NCBI RefSeq assembly: GCF_900141795.1
Contig: NZ_FSRE01000001.1
Span: 62,001-126,000, forward strand
Reading direction: 5' to 3'
Source: Sulfurivirga caldicuralii
Lineage (GTDB): Bacteria; Pseudomonadota; Gammaproteobacteria; Thiomicrospirales; Thiomicrospiraceae
DNA length: 64,000 nt
How positions within the stretch are numbered: position 1 is the first letter of the stretch; each line of letters begins with the position of its first letter. Positions 55,328 through 64,000 of this stretch are shown one piece after another. The position numbers and the translations under genes are program-made. The notes beneath the pieces were generated by a model. That model made no database searches. It saw nothing but the letters and a program-made list of their open reading frames with translations, and had not been told where the DNA came from.

Positions 55328-55412
55328 CGATTCCGGTTCAAGGCAAGGCCCACCGAACGCAGCATGGTCATTCCATGCGAGTGAGGTGCAACGCCGCATT
55401 GGGCCGGAATCG
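55328..55412. repeat. Nested inverted repeat
   Basis: Outer arms CGATTCCGG (55328-55336) and CCGGAATCG (55404-55412), inner arms GCATGG (55362-55367) and CCATGC (55373-55378) around TCATT. It could fold as a long stem with an inner hairpin; there is no U-run. Confidence 0.6.
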
Positions 55413-55580
55413 CCTTGTACCTTCGAGTTGCGGCGGGATGGCAGCACCCTTTGCGTCTTGCGTGCTGCTTTTGGCACCATAGAAGGTTGCGCCACGCGCC
55501 TTGGGTCTGCTGTCATTACGTCTGCAACGCGAGCGCATTCAGAGGTTTTGCGCAGGTGTCTTATGCCCTGATCCAGGTGC

Positions 55581-56441
55581 CTATTCGATATTCTGCACCT
55601 GTTCGCGCATCTGTTCGATCAGCACTTTCAGCTCCACCGCCGCCTCGGTCAGGCGCATGTCACTGGCCTTGGAGCCGAGGGTGTTGGCCTCGCGGTTCAG
55701 TTCCTGCATGAGGAAGTCCAGCCGGCGGCCGATGGGGCCTTCCTCCTGCAGCGCCTCGCGCACCAGCTTGATGTTGGTGCGCAGGCGGTCAAGCTCTTCG
55801 GCCACGTCCAGCTTCTGCGCCATCAGAGCCACCTCCTGCGCCAGGCGCTGTTCGTCCACGTCGGCCTGCAACTGCGCGATACGCTCTCGCAGGCGAGTTT
55901 CGTAGCTCTTGACCGCTTCGGGTACCACATCGGTCAAGGGCTCGATCAGTTTTTCCATGGCATTGAGGCGTTGCTCAATCAGGGCCTTCAGTGCGGCGCC
56001 TTCACGCTCCCGGGCAGCATTGAGCTGCTGCAGTGCCTGCTCGGCACAGGCGGTCAGATCTGCCAGCATCTGTTCACGGTTCAGCTGCGGCTCGGCAATC
56101 ACGCCGGGCCACTTGAGGATTTCCACAGCGTTAAGGTGGCTGGCCGCAGGCAGGCGCAGGCGCACGTCGCGAATGACCTCGATCAGGCCGTTGAGCACAT
56201 CGTCGTTGAGGCTGGGACGCTGCAGATGCGCATCCAGCGTGAGGGTGAGGGCGAACTCCACCTTGCCGCGGGCCAACTGGTGTTTGGCCCGCTCCCGCAG
56301 GGCCATTTCCAGCTCGCGCCAGCCTTCCGGCAGACGAAAATGCAGCTCCAGATAGCGGTGATTGACGGATTTGATCTCCCAGGTGGCCAGCCCCCAGTCG
56401 TAGCTGCACTGGGTGCGGGCAAAGGCGGTCATGCTTTTCAT
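55581..56441 (-). CDS. yicC: YicC/YloC family endoribonuclease
   Basis: 286 residues, family with RNA-cleaving activity. MKSMTAFARTQ at the start, EIKSVNHRYLELHFRLPEGWRELE, and the C-terminal GRRLDFLMQELNREANTLGSKASDM. Typical length. It diverges from rph with 57 bases between, as in many gammaproteobacteria. Confidence 0.93.
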   Translation of the reverse strand: MKSMTAFARTQCSYDWGLATWEIKSVNHRYLELHFRLPEGWRELEMALRERAKHQLARGKVEFALTLTLDAHLQRPSLNDDVLNGLIEVIRDVRLRLPAASHLNAVEILKWPGVIAEPQLNREQMLADLTACAEQALQQLNAAREREGAALKALIEQRLNAMEKLIEPLTDVVPEAVKSYETRLRERIAQLQADVDEQRLAQEVALMAQKLDVAEELDRLRTNIKLVREALQEEGPIGRRLDFLMQELNREANTLGSKASDMRLTEAAVELKVLIEQMREQVQNIE

Positions 56442-56460
56442 GGCGTGCGGGGTCCCTCGT

Positions 56461-56466
56461 TATAAT
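56461..56466 (+). promoter_or_regulatory. -10 box of the rph-rdgB-hemW operon
   Basis: Exact TATAAT, 33 bases before the rph ATG. The -35 region is weak and lies at the start of yicC. Confidence 0.45.
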
Positions 56467-56498
56467 TGCGTTCATTCTATATCGAACCGAGGTGAGAC

Positions 56499-57236
56499 AT
56501 GAGCGAGCAGTGGCAACGGCCTTCCGGGCGTGCGCCGGATGAAATGCGTCCGGTGCAGATTGAGCCGGGCTATACGAAGTATGCGGAAGGCTCCGTGCTG
56601 ATTAGCGTGGGAGATACCCGCGTGCTGTGCAATGCCAGCGTGGAAGAGCGGGTACCGCCGTTTCTTCAGGGACAGGGTCAGGGTTGGATTACGGCGGAGT
56701 ATGGCATGCTGCCCCGTTCCACCGGCACGCGCATGCGACGCGAAGCCAGTGCCGGCAAGCAGGGCGGGCGCACGGTGGAAATCCAGCGCCTGATTGGACG
56801 TGCTTTGCGGGCCGGCGTGGATCTGACCAGACTGGGTGAGCGTACCATCACCGTGGACTGCGATGTGCTGCAGGCCGATGGCGGCACGCGCACGGCGGCG
56901 ATTACCGGCGGTTTTGTGGCACTGGCGCTGGCCATTCGCACCTTGCAGCGGGGGGGCAAGCTCTCAGACGCCCCTATCCTGCATCATGTGGCGGCCACCT
57001 CGGTGGGCGTTCTGGACGGGCACCCGATCCTCGATCTGGAATACTGCGAGGATTCCATTGCCGAAACCGACATGAATCTGGTCATGACCGACGACAGTCG
57101 CTTTATTGAAGTGCAGGGCACCGCGGAGGGCGCGCCCTTCAGTCGCGATGAACTGGATGCAATGCTTGCACTGGGCGCGCTGGGCATCGCCGAACTGATC
57201 GCGCTGCAGAAAGCGGTGCTGGAGGCGGCGGCATGA
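56499..57236 (+). CDS. rph: Ribonuclease PH
   Basis: 3' exoribonuclease that trims tRNA ends using phosphate. 245 residues: [43 protein letters not shown], and the catalytic region [18 protein letters not shown]. Its stop overlaps the rdgB start as ATGA. Confidence 0.97.
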   Translation: MSEQWQRPSGRAPDEMRPVQIEPGYTKYAEGSVLISVGDTRVLCNASVEERVPPFLQGQGQGWITAEYGMLPRSTGTRMRREASAGKQGGRTVEIQRLIGRALRAGVDLTRLGERTITVDCDVLQADGGTRTAAITGGFVALALAIRTLQRGGKLSDAPILHHVAATSVGVLDGHPILDLEYCEDSIAETDMNLVMTDDSRFIEVQGTAEGAPFSRDELDAMLALGALGIAELIALQKAVLEAAA

Positions 57237-57847
57237 AAGTGGTCTTTGCCAGCGGTAATGCCGGCAAGGTGCGCGAAGTGGGGGAAATGCTGGCACCGTT
57301 CGACTGGACGGTGATTCCCCAGACGGATCTCTTTGACGATGAGGCGGACGAGACGGGGCTGACCTTTGTGGAAAACGCGCTGCTCAAGGCGCGCCATGCG
57401 TGCATGCGCACCGGCCTGCCCGCCATTGGCGATGACTCCGGGCTGGAAGTGGCCGCGCTGGGTGGGGCGCCCGGCATCTACTCCTCCCGCTTTGCCGGGC
57501 CGGAGGCCACCGACAGCAGTAATATCGACAAGCTGCTGGCGGAGCTGGCCGACGTACCTGCGGGCGAGCGACAGGCGAGCTTTTACTGCGCCATGGTGTT
57601 TCTGCGTCATGCCGAAGACCCCACGCCAGTGATTGCGCTGGGGCGCTGGAATGGCGAGATTCTCGAGGCGCCGCGCGGCGAAGGCGGTTTCGGCTATGAT
57701 CCGGTGTTCTATGTGCCCGCCGAAGGGTGCAGTGCTGCCGAGCTGCCGCCCGAGCGCAAGCATCAGCTGAGCCACCGCGCCCAGGCGCTGCACAGTCTGG
57801 TGGAGCAGATTCGCACGCTGCAACAGCAGGGGCTGCTCAAGGTTTGA
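57233..57847 (+). CDS. rdgB: dITP/XTP pyrophosphatase RdgB
   Basis: Cleans non-canonical purine triphosphates (ITP, dITP, XTP). 204 residues: [54 protein letters not shown] and [12 protein letters not shown], all ligand-binding motifs of the family. Coupled to rph and hemW by overlaps. Confidence 0.97.
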   Translation: MKVVFASGNAGKVREVGEMLAPFDWTVIPQTDLFDDEADETGLTFVENALLKARHACMRTGLPAIGDDSGLEVAALGGAPGIYSSRFAGPEATDSSNIDKLLAELADVPAGERQASFYCAMVFLRHAEDPTPVIALGRWNGEILEAPRGEGGFGYDPVFYVPAEGCSAAELPPERKHQLSHRAQALHSLVEQIRTLQQQGLLKV

Positions 57848-58995
57848 GCGCCCCGCTGATTCCCCCGCCGCTGACGCTCTATGTGCACTATCCGTGGTGC
57901 GTGCGCAAGTGCCCCTATTGCGACTTCAATTCCCATACCCAGCGCACCGTGGACGACGCGGCCTATTTTGCGGCGCTGCTGCGCCAGCTGGAGCAGACAC
58001 TGCCGCTGATCTGGGGGCGGCACATTCATGCTCTCTTTTTCGGGGGCGGCACGCCCAGCCTCATGCCACCCGAGGCGCTGGCAGATTTTCTGTCCCAAGC
58101 GCGTGCGCTGCTGGGCTTTGGCGCCGAGGTGGAGGTGACGCTGGAGGCCAATCCGGGCACGGCCGAGGCGGAAAAGTTCGCGGCATTTCGCGTGGCGGGC
58201 GTCAATCGCCTGTCGGTGGGCGTGCAGAGTTTTGATGACCGGCAGCTGCAGACGCTGGGGCGGATTCACAGCGCTGCCGAGGCGCATGCAGCGCTGGACA
58301 TGGTGCGCGCCGCCGGCTTTGACAATTTCAATATTGACCTGATGTTCGCCTTGCCCGGGCAGACGGTGGGCGATGCGCTGGCGGATCTCGAGGCCGCGTT
58401 GGCCCATGCGCCTACTCATCTGTCCCATTATCAGCTGACGCTCGAGCCCAATACGCCGTTCTACCGCCAGCCGCCGCCGGGGCTGCCGGACGATGATGTG
58501 GCCACTGAGATCCAGCAGGCGTGTGCCGCGCGGCTGCAGGCGGCGGGATTCGAGCATTATGAAGTTTCGGCGTGGGCGCAGCCGGGCAGAGCCTGTCGCC
58601 ACAATCTCAACTACTGGCGCTATGGCGACTATATCGGTCTCGGGGCAGGGGCGCACGGCAAGCTGACGCTGGCGCAGCGCAACGAGATTCTGCGCACGCA
58701 GATGCCGGCCAGCCCCGGCGCCTATGTGGCCGAAATCGAGCGCGGTGGCATGGGGCGGCAGCACAGTGTGCCGCTGACGGAGCGTCCGTTTGAATACATG
58801 CTCAACCGCTTGCGGCTGTTTGAGCCGTTTGCTTTGGCCGAGTTTGAGGCGGTGACAGGCGTGTCGCGCGAGGTCGTTCTACCGACATTGAATGCCCTGC
58901 AGGAAAAGGGATTGCTGGTGCAGCAGAATGATGCTTGGACGCTCACCGAGCAGGGGCAGGCGTTTCTTAACGATGTAATCGAGGCCTTTCTTTAG
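57844..58995 (+). CDS. hemW: Radical SAM heme chaperone HemW
   Basis: 383 residues from a TTG start overlapping the rdgB stop (TTGA). Radical-SAM cluster motif CVRKCPYCDFNSH, then FFGGGTPSLM, RLSVGVQSFDDRQLQTLGR, and a C-terminal domain with GLGAGAHGKL. HemW-like proteins deliver heme rather than oxidise coproporphyrinogen. The frame upstream is a shadow of rdgB. Confidence 0.93.
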   Translation: MSAPLIPPPLTLYVHYPWCVRKCPYCDFNSHTQRTVDDAAYFAALLRQLEQTLPLIWGRHIHALFFGGGTPSLMPPEALADFLSQARALLGFGAEVEVTLEANPGTAEAEKFAAFRVAGVNRLSVGVQSFDDRQLQTLGRIHSAAEAHAALDMVRAAGFDNFNIDLMFALPGQTVGDALADLEAALAHAPTHLSHYQLTLEPNTPFYRQPPPGLPDDDVATEIQQACAARLQAAGFEHYEVSAWAQPGRACRHNLNYWRYGDYIGLGAGAHGKLTLAQRNEILRTQMPASPGAYVAEIERGGMGRQHSVPLTERPFEYMLNRLRLFEPFALAEFEAVTGVSREVVLPTLNALQEKGLLVQQNDAWTLTEQGQAFLNDVIEAFL

Positions 58996-59077
58996 CGAGG
59001 CTAAACGGCTGGCGGTCATGCCTGCGCAGGACGTTGCAAGCCGGTTTCGATGTGAAGCGTTGGTTCAGGTCCGGTTT

Positions 59078-59782
59078 TTAGCGCTTGCGGTAGATTAGGT
59101 CCCAGACGCCATGGCCAAGGCGCTGACCGCGCTGTTCAAACTTGGTGAGCGGGCGCCAGTCAGGGCGGGGATGATACTGGCCGGGGCCGGCCACGTTTTC
59201 CAGCGACGGCTCGGCATCACACACCTCAAGCATCTGCTCGGCGTAGTCTTCCCAGTCGGTGGCCAAGTGCAGTAGCCCGCCCGGCTGTAGGCGCGAAGCA
59301 AGCAGCTCCACAAAGGGGGGCTGGATCAGGCGACGCTTGTGGTGGCGCTTCTTGTGCCACGGGTCGGGAAAGAGCACCATGATGCCGGCGAGGCTTTCGG
59401 GGGGCAGCTGGTTGCGCACCACTTCCACCGCATCGTGATTGCTGACGCGCACATTGGTCAGGCCGCGCTTTTCCACCTCCATCAGCAGGGCACCCACGCC
59501 CGGCTTGTGTACTTCCACGCCGAGGAAGTTTTCCTGCGGGCGCTTTTCCGCCATCTGCGCGAGACTCTGGCCCATGCCGAAACCGATTTCCAGCCATACG
59601 GGGTGGTTGTTGCCGAATAGTTTGGCAAGATCGAGCGGTTCAGGCGAATAGGGTACGCCATAGCGGGGCCACAGTAGGTCGTAAGCCCGCTGCTGTCCCT
59701 TGGTCATGCGCCCCTGGCGCAGCACGAAGGATTTGATGCCGCGGCGAAAGATTTCGCCCGGCGTCTGCCCCTGTTCGCTCAT
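59078..59782 (-). CDS. trmB: tRNA (guanine-N7)-methyltransferase TrmB
   Basis: Methylates G46 of tRNA. 234 residues: [17 protein letters not shown] (SAM site), [33 protein letters not shown] (active site) and [15 protein letters not shown]. The start overlaps the thiG stop (ATGA), an arrangement common in gammaproteobacteria. Confidence 0.97.
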   Translation of the reverse strand: MSEQGQTPGEIFRRGIKSFVLRQGRMTKGQQRAYDLLWPRYGVPYSPEPLDLAKLFGNNHPVWLEIGFGMGQSLAQMAEKRPQENFLGVEVHKPGVGALLMEVEKRGLTNVRVSNHDAVEVVRNQLPPESLAGIMVLFPDPWHKKRHHKRRLIQPPFVELLASRLQPGGLLHLATDWEDYAEQMLEVCDAEPSLENVAGPGQYHPRPDWRPLTKFEQRGQRLGHGVWDLIYRKR

Positions 59783-60576
59783 GAGGCGGGCTTGTCGAAG
59801 AAGATGCCTTCGTCCGGTGACGAGGGGCTGGCGGTATAGATACGCTGCGGCATGCGTCCCGCCAGATAGGCTTCGCGCCCGGCCTGCACTGCCTTTTTCA
59901 TGGCGGAGGCCATGAGTACCGGATCCTTTGCCGCAGCGATGGCGGTATTCATCAGCACGCCGTCACAACCCAGCTCCATGGCTACGGCCGCATCGGAGGC
60001 GGTGCCGACGCCGGCGTCCACCAGCACGGGGACGGTCAGGCGCTCCTTGATCATGCGGATGTTGTAGGGATTGACGATGCCCATGCCGGAGCCGATCAGG
60101 GAGCCCAGCGGCATGACTGCCACACAGCCCATGTCTTCGAACTCCTTGGCGATGATCGGGTCATCGGAGGTATAGACCATGATCTGGAAGCCGTCGTCAA
60201 TGAGCGTGCGCGCTGCTTTGAGGGTTTCCAGCACATTGGGGTAGAGGGTTTCCACGTCGCCGAGGACTTCCAGCTTTACCAGACTGTGGCCGTCCAGCAG
60301 TTCGCGGGCCAGCTGGCAGGTGCGCACGGCCGACTCCGCGTCGAAGCAGCCGGCGGTGTTGGGCAGCAGGGTGTATTTTTCCGGCGGAATTACCTCCAGC
60401 AGGGAGGGCTCGTTGGGGTTCTGGCCGATGTTGGTGCGGCGGATGGCCACGGTGACGATTTCCGCGCCCGAGGCTTCGATGGCTGCCTTGGTTTCCGCCA
60501 GATCCTTGTATTTACCGGTGCCCACCAGCAAACGGGAGGAGTAGGTCTTGCCTGCCAGTTCAAAGGTATCGTTCAT
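59779..60576 (-). CDS. thiG: Thiazole synthase ThiG
   Basis: 265 residues; forms the thiazole of thiamine using ThiS thiocarboxylate. Contains [19 protein letters not shown], the Schiff-base Lys in [22 protein letters not shown] and [18 protein letters not shown]. Overlaps trmB and follows thiS by 21 bases. Confidence 0.97.
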   Translation of the reverse strand: MNDTFELAGKTYSSRLLVGTGKYKDLAETKAAIEASGAEIVTVAIRRTNIGQNPNEPSLLEVIPPEKYTLLPNTAGCFDAESAVRTCQLARELLDGHSLVKLEVLGDVETLYPNVLETLKAARTLIDDGFQIMVYTSDDPIIAKEFEDMGCVAVMPLGSLIGSGMGIVNPYNIRMIKERLTVPVLVDAGVGTASDAAVAMELGCDGVLMNTAIAAAKDPVLMASAMKKAVQAGREAYLAGRMPQRIYTASPSSPDEGIFFDKPAS

Positions 60577-60597
60577 GTTGACTCTCTTGGATTGTGA

Positions 60598-60798
60598 TCA
60601 GCCGCCGCCGACGGCGTGGATGATTTCGATGCGATCGCCCGGCTGCAGCTCGGTCTGTTCATACTGGCTGCGCGGCACGATGGTTTCGTTGCGCTCCATG
60701 GCGATGCGCTTGCCAGTCAGTTCCAGTTGCTGCACCAGCTCCGCGGCGGTGGCGCCATCTTTCAGTTCGTAGGGTTCGCCGTTGAGGATAATCTGCAT
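60598..60798 (-). CDS. thiS: Sulfur carrier protein ThiS
   Basis: 66 residues with the ubiquitin-like fold and C-terminal GG (HAVGGG), the site of thiocarboxylation. Precedes thiG. Confidence 0.96.
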   Translation of the reverse strand: MQIILNGEPYELKDGATAAELVQQLELTGKRIAMERNETIVPRSQYEQTELQPGDRIEIIHAVGGG

Positions 60799-60872
60799 GG
60801 GTTCGTGTCAGTGGGTGCATGAATCACTATAGTATAGCGGATTTAAGGGTTTGCAAAAGTGCAGCGCGGCGA

Positions 60873-61901
60873 ATGAAAAAAAACGATTCTGAAAAAGTCG
60901 GGGACCCCCCTGTCAAGGACTTTGCGCAGCGCCTGCTGGCGTGGCACAGTGTGCACGGCCGCCACGATTTGCCGTGGCAGCACCCGCGTACGCCCTATCG
61001 GGTGTGGGTGGCGGAGGTGATGCTGCAGCAGACACAGGTGCAGACGGTGATCCCTTATTTTGCGCGTTTCATGGCGCGTTTCGCGGACGTGGAGGCACTG
61101 GCCGCGGCCGATGTGTCAGAGGTGCTGGCTTTGTGGAGCGGACTGGGCTATTACGCCCGCGGGCGCAATCTGCACAGGGCCGCACAGCAGATCGTGGCAG
61201 AAGGTGGTTTTCCCATGGACCGGCTCGGCTGGGAAGCGCTGTCGGGCATCGGGCGCTCCACCGCGGCAGCCATCGTGGCACAGGCCTATGGGCAGCGCGA
61301 AGCGATCCTGGATGGCAATGTAAAGCGGGTGCTGTGCAGGCTGTTCGGCGTGGAGGGCTGGGCGGGCGAGCGTGCGGTCAGTGAGCGACTGTGGATGCTG
61401 GCGGAGCAGCTGCTACCGGCAGAGTGTGAGCTGATGCCCGACTATACGCAGGCACAGATGGATCTGGGCGCGACCGTGTGTACGCGCTCGCGGCCACGGT
61501 GTGAGGTGTGTCCTTTCGAGAAAGACTGCGTGGCTGTGCAACAGAATAGAGTATCCGAGTTGCCCACACCGCGGCCTCGCAAGGCCTTACCCGTGCGGGA
61601 AGTGATGTGGCAGATCTGTGTCAATGACGATCGGGTGTGGCTGGTAGAGCGTGATCAGGGTGGATTGTGGGGCGGGCTACACGTCTTTGCGCAGGTGGAA
61701 ACGCCTCGCGGTGTGCCCTTGCCGCCCTTTCGGCACACCTTCACGCACTTTCATCTGGATATTGCTCCGTATCTGTGGCACACTCATCTGCCAAATCCGA
61801 CACCGGATACGGGCGCATGGTGGCCGTTGCAGGAAGCACTTGCGCTGCCGCTGCCCGCGCCGGTCAAAAAGCTGTTGATGGAGGTTCAGGATGAGTCGTA
61901 A
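60873..61901 (+). CDS. mutY: A/G-specific adenine glycosylase MutY
   Basis: Removes adenine mispaired with 8-oxoG. 342 residues: [24 protein letters not shown], helix-hairpin-helix [12 protein letters not shown] with catalytic Asp in [11 protein letters not shown]'s preceding loop (LDGN), 4Fe-4S Cys in [17 protein letters not shown], and a C-terminal NUDIX-like domain. ATG 60873 is chosen because a TATAGT at 60830 would give a leader of about 30 bases. Earlier ATG 60819 is possible. Repeat copy 6 lies in the first codons and encodes EKVGDPP, so the real start could even be later. Confidence 0.92.
   Translation: MKKNDSEKVGDPPVKDFAQRLLAWHSVHGRHDLPWQHPRTPYRVWVAEVMLQQTQVQTVIPYFARFMARFADVEALAAADVSEVLALWSGLGYYARGRNLHRAAQQIVAEGGFPMDRLGWEALSGIGRSTAAAIVAQAYGQREAILDGNVKRVLCRLFGVEGWAGERAVSERLWMLAEQLLPAECELMPDYTQAQMDLGATVCTRSRPRCEVCPFEKDCVAVQQNRVSELPTPRPRKALPVREVMWQICVNDDRVWLVERDQGGLWGGLHVFAQVETPRGVPLPPFRHTFTHFHLDIAPYLWHTHLPNPTPDTGAWWPLQEALALPLPAPVKKLLMEVQDES
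60892..60909 (+). repeat. 18-base repeat, copy 6 (start of mutY)
   Basis: Exact AAAAAGTCGGGGACCCCC on the plus strand, inside the first 13 codons from ATG 60873. Confidence 0.85.
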
Positions 61902-62163
61902 GGTGCATTGCGTCAAGTTGAAACAGGAACTGGAAGGGCTGGATCACCCGCCGTTTCCAGGGCCTCTGGGTCAGAAGATTTATGAGCATGTCTCCAAGGA
62001 GGCGTGGAAACAGTGGCTGCAGCATCAGACTGTACTGATCAATGAATACCGCCTCTCCAGCCTAGACCCGAAAGCGCGCAAGTTTCTCATGGAAGAGATG
62101 GAAAAGTTTCTCTTCGGCGATGAAGATGTGCAGCTGCCGGATGAATTCAAACCGGTGGAATAA
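61891..62163 (+). CDS. yggX: Probable Fe(II)-trafficking protein YggX
   Basis: 90 residues; protects iron-sulfur proteins against oxidation. Starts [20 protein letters not shown] with the conserved Cys, then [20 protein letters not shown]. It overlaps mutY, the usual neighbour. Confidence 0.96.
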   Translation: MSRKVHCVKLKQELEGLDHPPFPGPLGQKIYEHVSKEAWKQWLQHQTVLINEYRLSSLDPKARKFLMEEMEKFLFGDEDVQLPDEFKPVE

Positions 62164-62208
62164 CAAGGTGCCGGATTGGCGCACGACAATGGCGAGCGAG
62201 GCCGTGGT

Positions 62209-63432
62209 ATGGCAGTGAAGGTTCATGACACATTTTATTTCGTTCGGCAGCCCATCTTTTCGCCCCAGCTGAAGGTGAAGGCCTATCAGCTGATCTTTCG
62301 CGCTAACCATCTGGACCTCTCTGAAGACGAGGGGAGCTTGGATGAAGATAATTTGCGCGCCTTCCTTGAGCTGGTAGCGGAGATGGACTGGGAAAAGGTT
62401 GCCAACCAGGCGCCACTTTTTATTGAACTGCCGCCCCGCCTCGTGCAGGATGCTGTGCTGGAAAAAATCCCCCTGTTGTCTTCTGGCGTCATTGTCGCAA
62501 CCGACTGGCGCGCCATACATAAACCCTACTGGCAGGATATTGAGCAGCTTGTCACCATTTATCACTTTCTGCTGGGCGTAACCCAGTACGACTTCAGCAG
62601 CCCGCTGCCTTTTGATGAAAGCAAGATCCGCTATGTACGCGCAGATCTGCCTGCCGGTGGCCCCAACACGATCACGTCCATGTTCCCTGGGGTGCGTGAT
62701 CGGGCGCACTGGATTGCTGGCAATGTCAAGACGCATGAGCAGTTTGTCTTCTGCCGCTATCACGGTTTCAAGTTTTTTACCGGTCCCTTTTACCTCAAGC
62801 CGAAACTGAAAGAGGAAAAGCCGCTACAGCCTTCGCAAGTGCGGGTTCTGCAGGTGTTGCGCAAGCTTGAGGATCCCAAACTGAATCTCAATGAGCTGAC
62901 CTACCTGCTGCAGCAGGATGTGAGCATGAGTGAACAGGTGGTGCGCATGGCCAACCGTTTCCTGCACGAAGGCGAGGGCTACCTGTACTCCATTCTCGAT
63001 GCGGTACGTCGCTTGGGTATGGAACGACTCAAACTGTGGGTGCAGACCTACCTGATGACCGATCTGAGCGATGACTTGCCGGAGCTGGCCCGCACCGCCT
63101 TGATTCGCGCGCAGTTCTGTGCGTGTATGGGTGAGATCGTGCAGGGCGACCGCGACATGTTTTATACCGCGGGGCTGTTTTCGCTGCTGGATGTCATTTT
63201 GGATCGGCCGTTGCATGAAATCGTGCGTGAGCTGAAACTGCAGAAGGCGCTGCAGTTGGCCCTGTTGGAGCACGCTGGCCATGCCGGTGCCGCCCTGCAT
63301 ATCATCGAGTCACTGGAGAAGGGTGAGGTCAATTTTGCACTCCCCCCGGGCGTCTCACCTGTTCAGGTGAGGACCTGTTATACCGAAGCGCTGCATTACG
63401 CTGACGAAATCATGCGGGCCAGCGAGTTATAA
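62209..63432 (+). CDS. EAL-HDOD signalling protein (YuxH type), catalytic residues absent
   Basis: 407 residues. The N-terminal part (VRQPIFSPQLKVKAYQLIFR, about residues 10-215) has the EAL-fold layout of YuxH/CdgJ-type proteins but no EAL, DDFG or EGVE motif, so it is probably enzymatically dead. The C-terminal HDOD domain (about 220-400: LQVLRKLEDPKLNLNELTYLLQQDVSMSEQVVRMANR, AVRRLGMERLKLWV) is a signalling output without HD catalytic residues. ATG 62209 has GAGG 7 bases upstream; a TTG at 62176 would add 11 residues. Confidence 0.88.
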   Translation: MAVKVHDTFYFVRQPIFSPQLKVKAYQLIFRANHLDLSEDEGSLDEDNLRAFLELVAEMDWEKVANQAPLFIELPPRLVQDAVLEKIPLLSSGVIVATDWRAIHKPYWQDIEQLVTIYHFLLGVTQYDFSSPLPFDESKIRYVRADLPAGGPNTITSMFPGVRDRAHWIAGNVKTHEQFVFCRYHGFKFFTGPFYLKPKLKEEKPLQPSQVRVLQVLRKLEDPKLNLNELTYLLQQDVSMSEQVVRMANRFLHEGEGYLYSILDAVRRLGMERLKLWVQTYLMTDLSDDLPELARTALIRAQFCACMGEIVQGDRDMFYTAGLFSLLDVILDRPLHEIVRELKLQKALQLALLEHAGHAGAALHIIESLEKGEVNFALPPGVSPVQVRTCYTEALHYADEIMRASEL

Positions 63433-63449
63433 GGGGCGCTGGTAAATCA

Positions 63450-63490
63450 CCCAACAAAAAAACCGCGCCCTGGCGCGGTTTTTTGTTGGG
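63450..63490. terminator. Bidirectional terminator
   Basis: CCGCGC / GCGCGG stem extended by a long A-run on one side and T-run on the other, serving the EAL-HDOD gene and the convergent hemE. Confidence 0.85.
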
Positions 63491-63503
63491 TGGAAGACAA
63501 GGT

Positions 63504-64000
63504 TCAATCCTGATGAAAGGCCGGGCTGTGGCGCACCACGGCCTCCACAAAGGCCTGAGCGTGTTCCACGGGCACATCCGGATGAATGCCGTGCCCCAGG
63601 TTCATGACATGGCCTGAACCCTGTCCGTAGCTGGTAAGAATCAGGCGCACTTCCTCTTCGATGCGTTCGGGGGCGGCATACAGCATGGAGGGATCCATAT
63701 TGCCCTGCAGGGCCACCTTGTCACCCACGCGCTGGCGTGCCTCGCCAATATCGATGGTCCAGTCCAGTCCCAGGGCGTCGGCGCCGCTTTCTGCCATCAC
63801 TTCCAGCCACTGGCCACCACCTTTGGTGAACAGAATGACGGGTACCTGGCGTCCTTCGTGTTCGCGAATCACACCCTCAACAATGCGTTCCATATAGGCG
63901 AGCGAGAACTCCTGAAAATCCCGCGGGGTCAGCACGCCGCCCCAGGTGTCGAAGATCTGCACCGCCTGCGCACCGGCGCGGATTTGCGCGTTAAGATACT
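63504..64000 (-). CDS. hemE: Uroporphyrinogen decarboxylase, 3' part
   Basis: C-terminal 165 or so residues; the 5' end lies beyond the window. [60 protein letters not shown] and [24 protein letters not shown] are heme-pathway HemE motifs. Makes coproporphyrinogen III. Confidence 0.96.
   Translation of the reverse strand, partial: YLNAQIRAGAQAVQIFDTWGGVLTPRDFQEFSLAYMERIVEGVIREHEGRQVPVILFTKGGGQWLEVMAESGADALGLDWTIDIGEARQRVGDKVALQGNMDPSMLYAAPERIEEEVRLILTSYGQGSGHVMNLGHGIHPDVPVEHAQAFVEAVVRHSPAFHQD

Larger units (their letters stand above)
55159..55580. other. Intergenic region with structured element
   Basis: 422 bases between the small membrane gene and yicC. Holds an FNR-like site (55271-55284) and a nested inverted repeat (55328-55412). 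I see no convincing ORF; open frames here have no ribosome site or family match. Confidence 0.55.

Noticed and set aside
57727-57843. Extended start of hemW
   Set aside because: The extra part is a shadow of rdgB; TTG 57844 in the rdgB stop gives normal HemW length.

Overview
The window is a continuous piece of a GC-rich gammaproteobacterial chromosome, densely coding on both strands. I see no prophage, insertion sequence, CRISPR array or rRNA. The gene set (mnmC, rmuC, gor, hisBHAFE-hinT-tatABC, rpoH, typA, rph-rdgB-hemW, mutY-yggX, adk, hemE) is typical of Gammaproteobacteria. A complete cbb3 oxidase cluster, a split YeeE/YedE sulfur transporter and a two-subunit 2-oxoacid:ferredoxin oxidoreductase suggest a microaerophilic, possibly sulfur-oxidising and autotrophic organism such as a member of the Thiomicrospira/Sulfurivirga group. 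That lineage call is inference.

Layout. 1-4.9 kb: a truncated diguanylate cyclase, msrB and mnmC diverging from overlapping start codons, and a lipoprotein with a small membrane protein. 5-9.7 kb: thiD, a CinA-like protein, a BaiN-type flavoprotein, a small unknown protein and rmuC. 9.9-13.7 kb: a frameshifted globin-coupled diguanylate cyclase, then a peroxiredoxin-glutaredoxin fusion and glutathione reductase, which form a peroxide-reduction pair. 13.7-15.7 kb: unknown proteins and a sigma-like factor. 15.8-22.9 kb (minus strand): hisB-H-A-F-E, hinT, tatA-B-C and a secreted DUF255 protein. 23.3-32.0 kb (plus strand): ccoNOQP, a 51-residue membrane protein, ccoG, fixH (ccoH), ccoI and ccoS, i.e. 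the oxidase with its assembly and copper-supply proteins. FNR-like sites lie around this cluster.

32.4-42.2 kb: two unknown proteins, an EAL phosphodiesterase-like protein, dtd, typA, the YeeE/YedE pair, rpoH, a FliS-like protein and a second GGDEF protein. 42.3-47.5 kb: mtnN and luxS (SAH recycling), a Bax-like glucosaminidase with two lipoproteins, and an ABC importer (FecCD permease plus HmuV-like ATPase) with a small HAD protein. 47.5-54.8 kb (minus strand): two tRNA genes (Leu-UAG, Phe-GAA), adk, an unknown protein, korB, korA, a fructosamine kinase and the PBP1A gene. 54.9-64 kb: a small membrane protein, yicC, rph-rdgB-hemW, trmB, thiG-thiS, mutY-yggX, an EAL/HDOD protein and the 3' part of hemE.

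The most unusual features are a perfect 18-base sequence found six times, in intergenic regions and inside or at the start of genes; a globin-coupled cyclase that needs a frame change to be read; a TatC with an acidic tail of about 160 residues; and five c-di-GMP-related proteins in 64 kb. I did not find a clearly novel multi-gene system.
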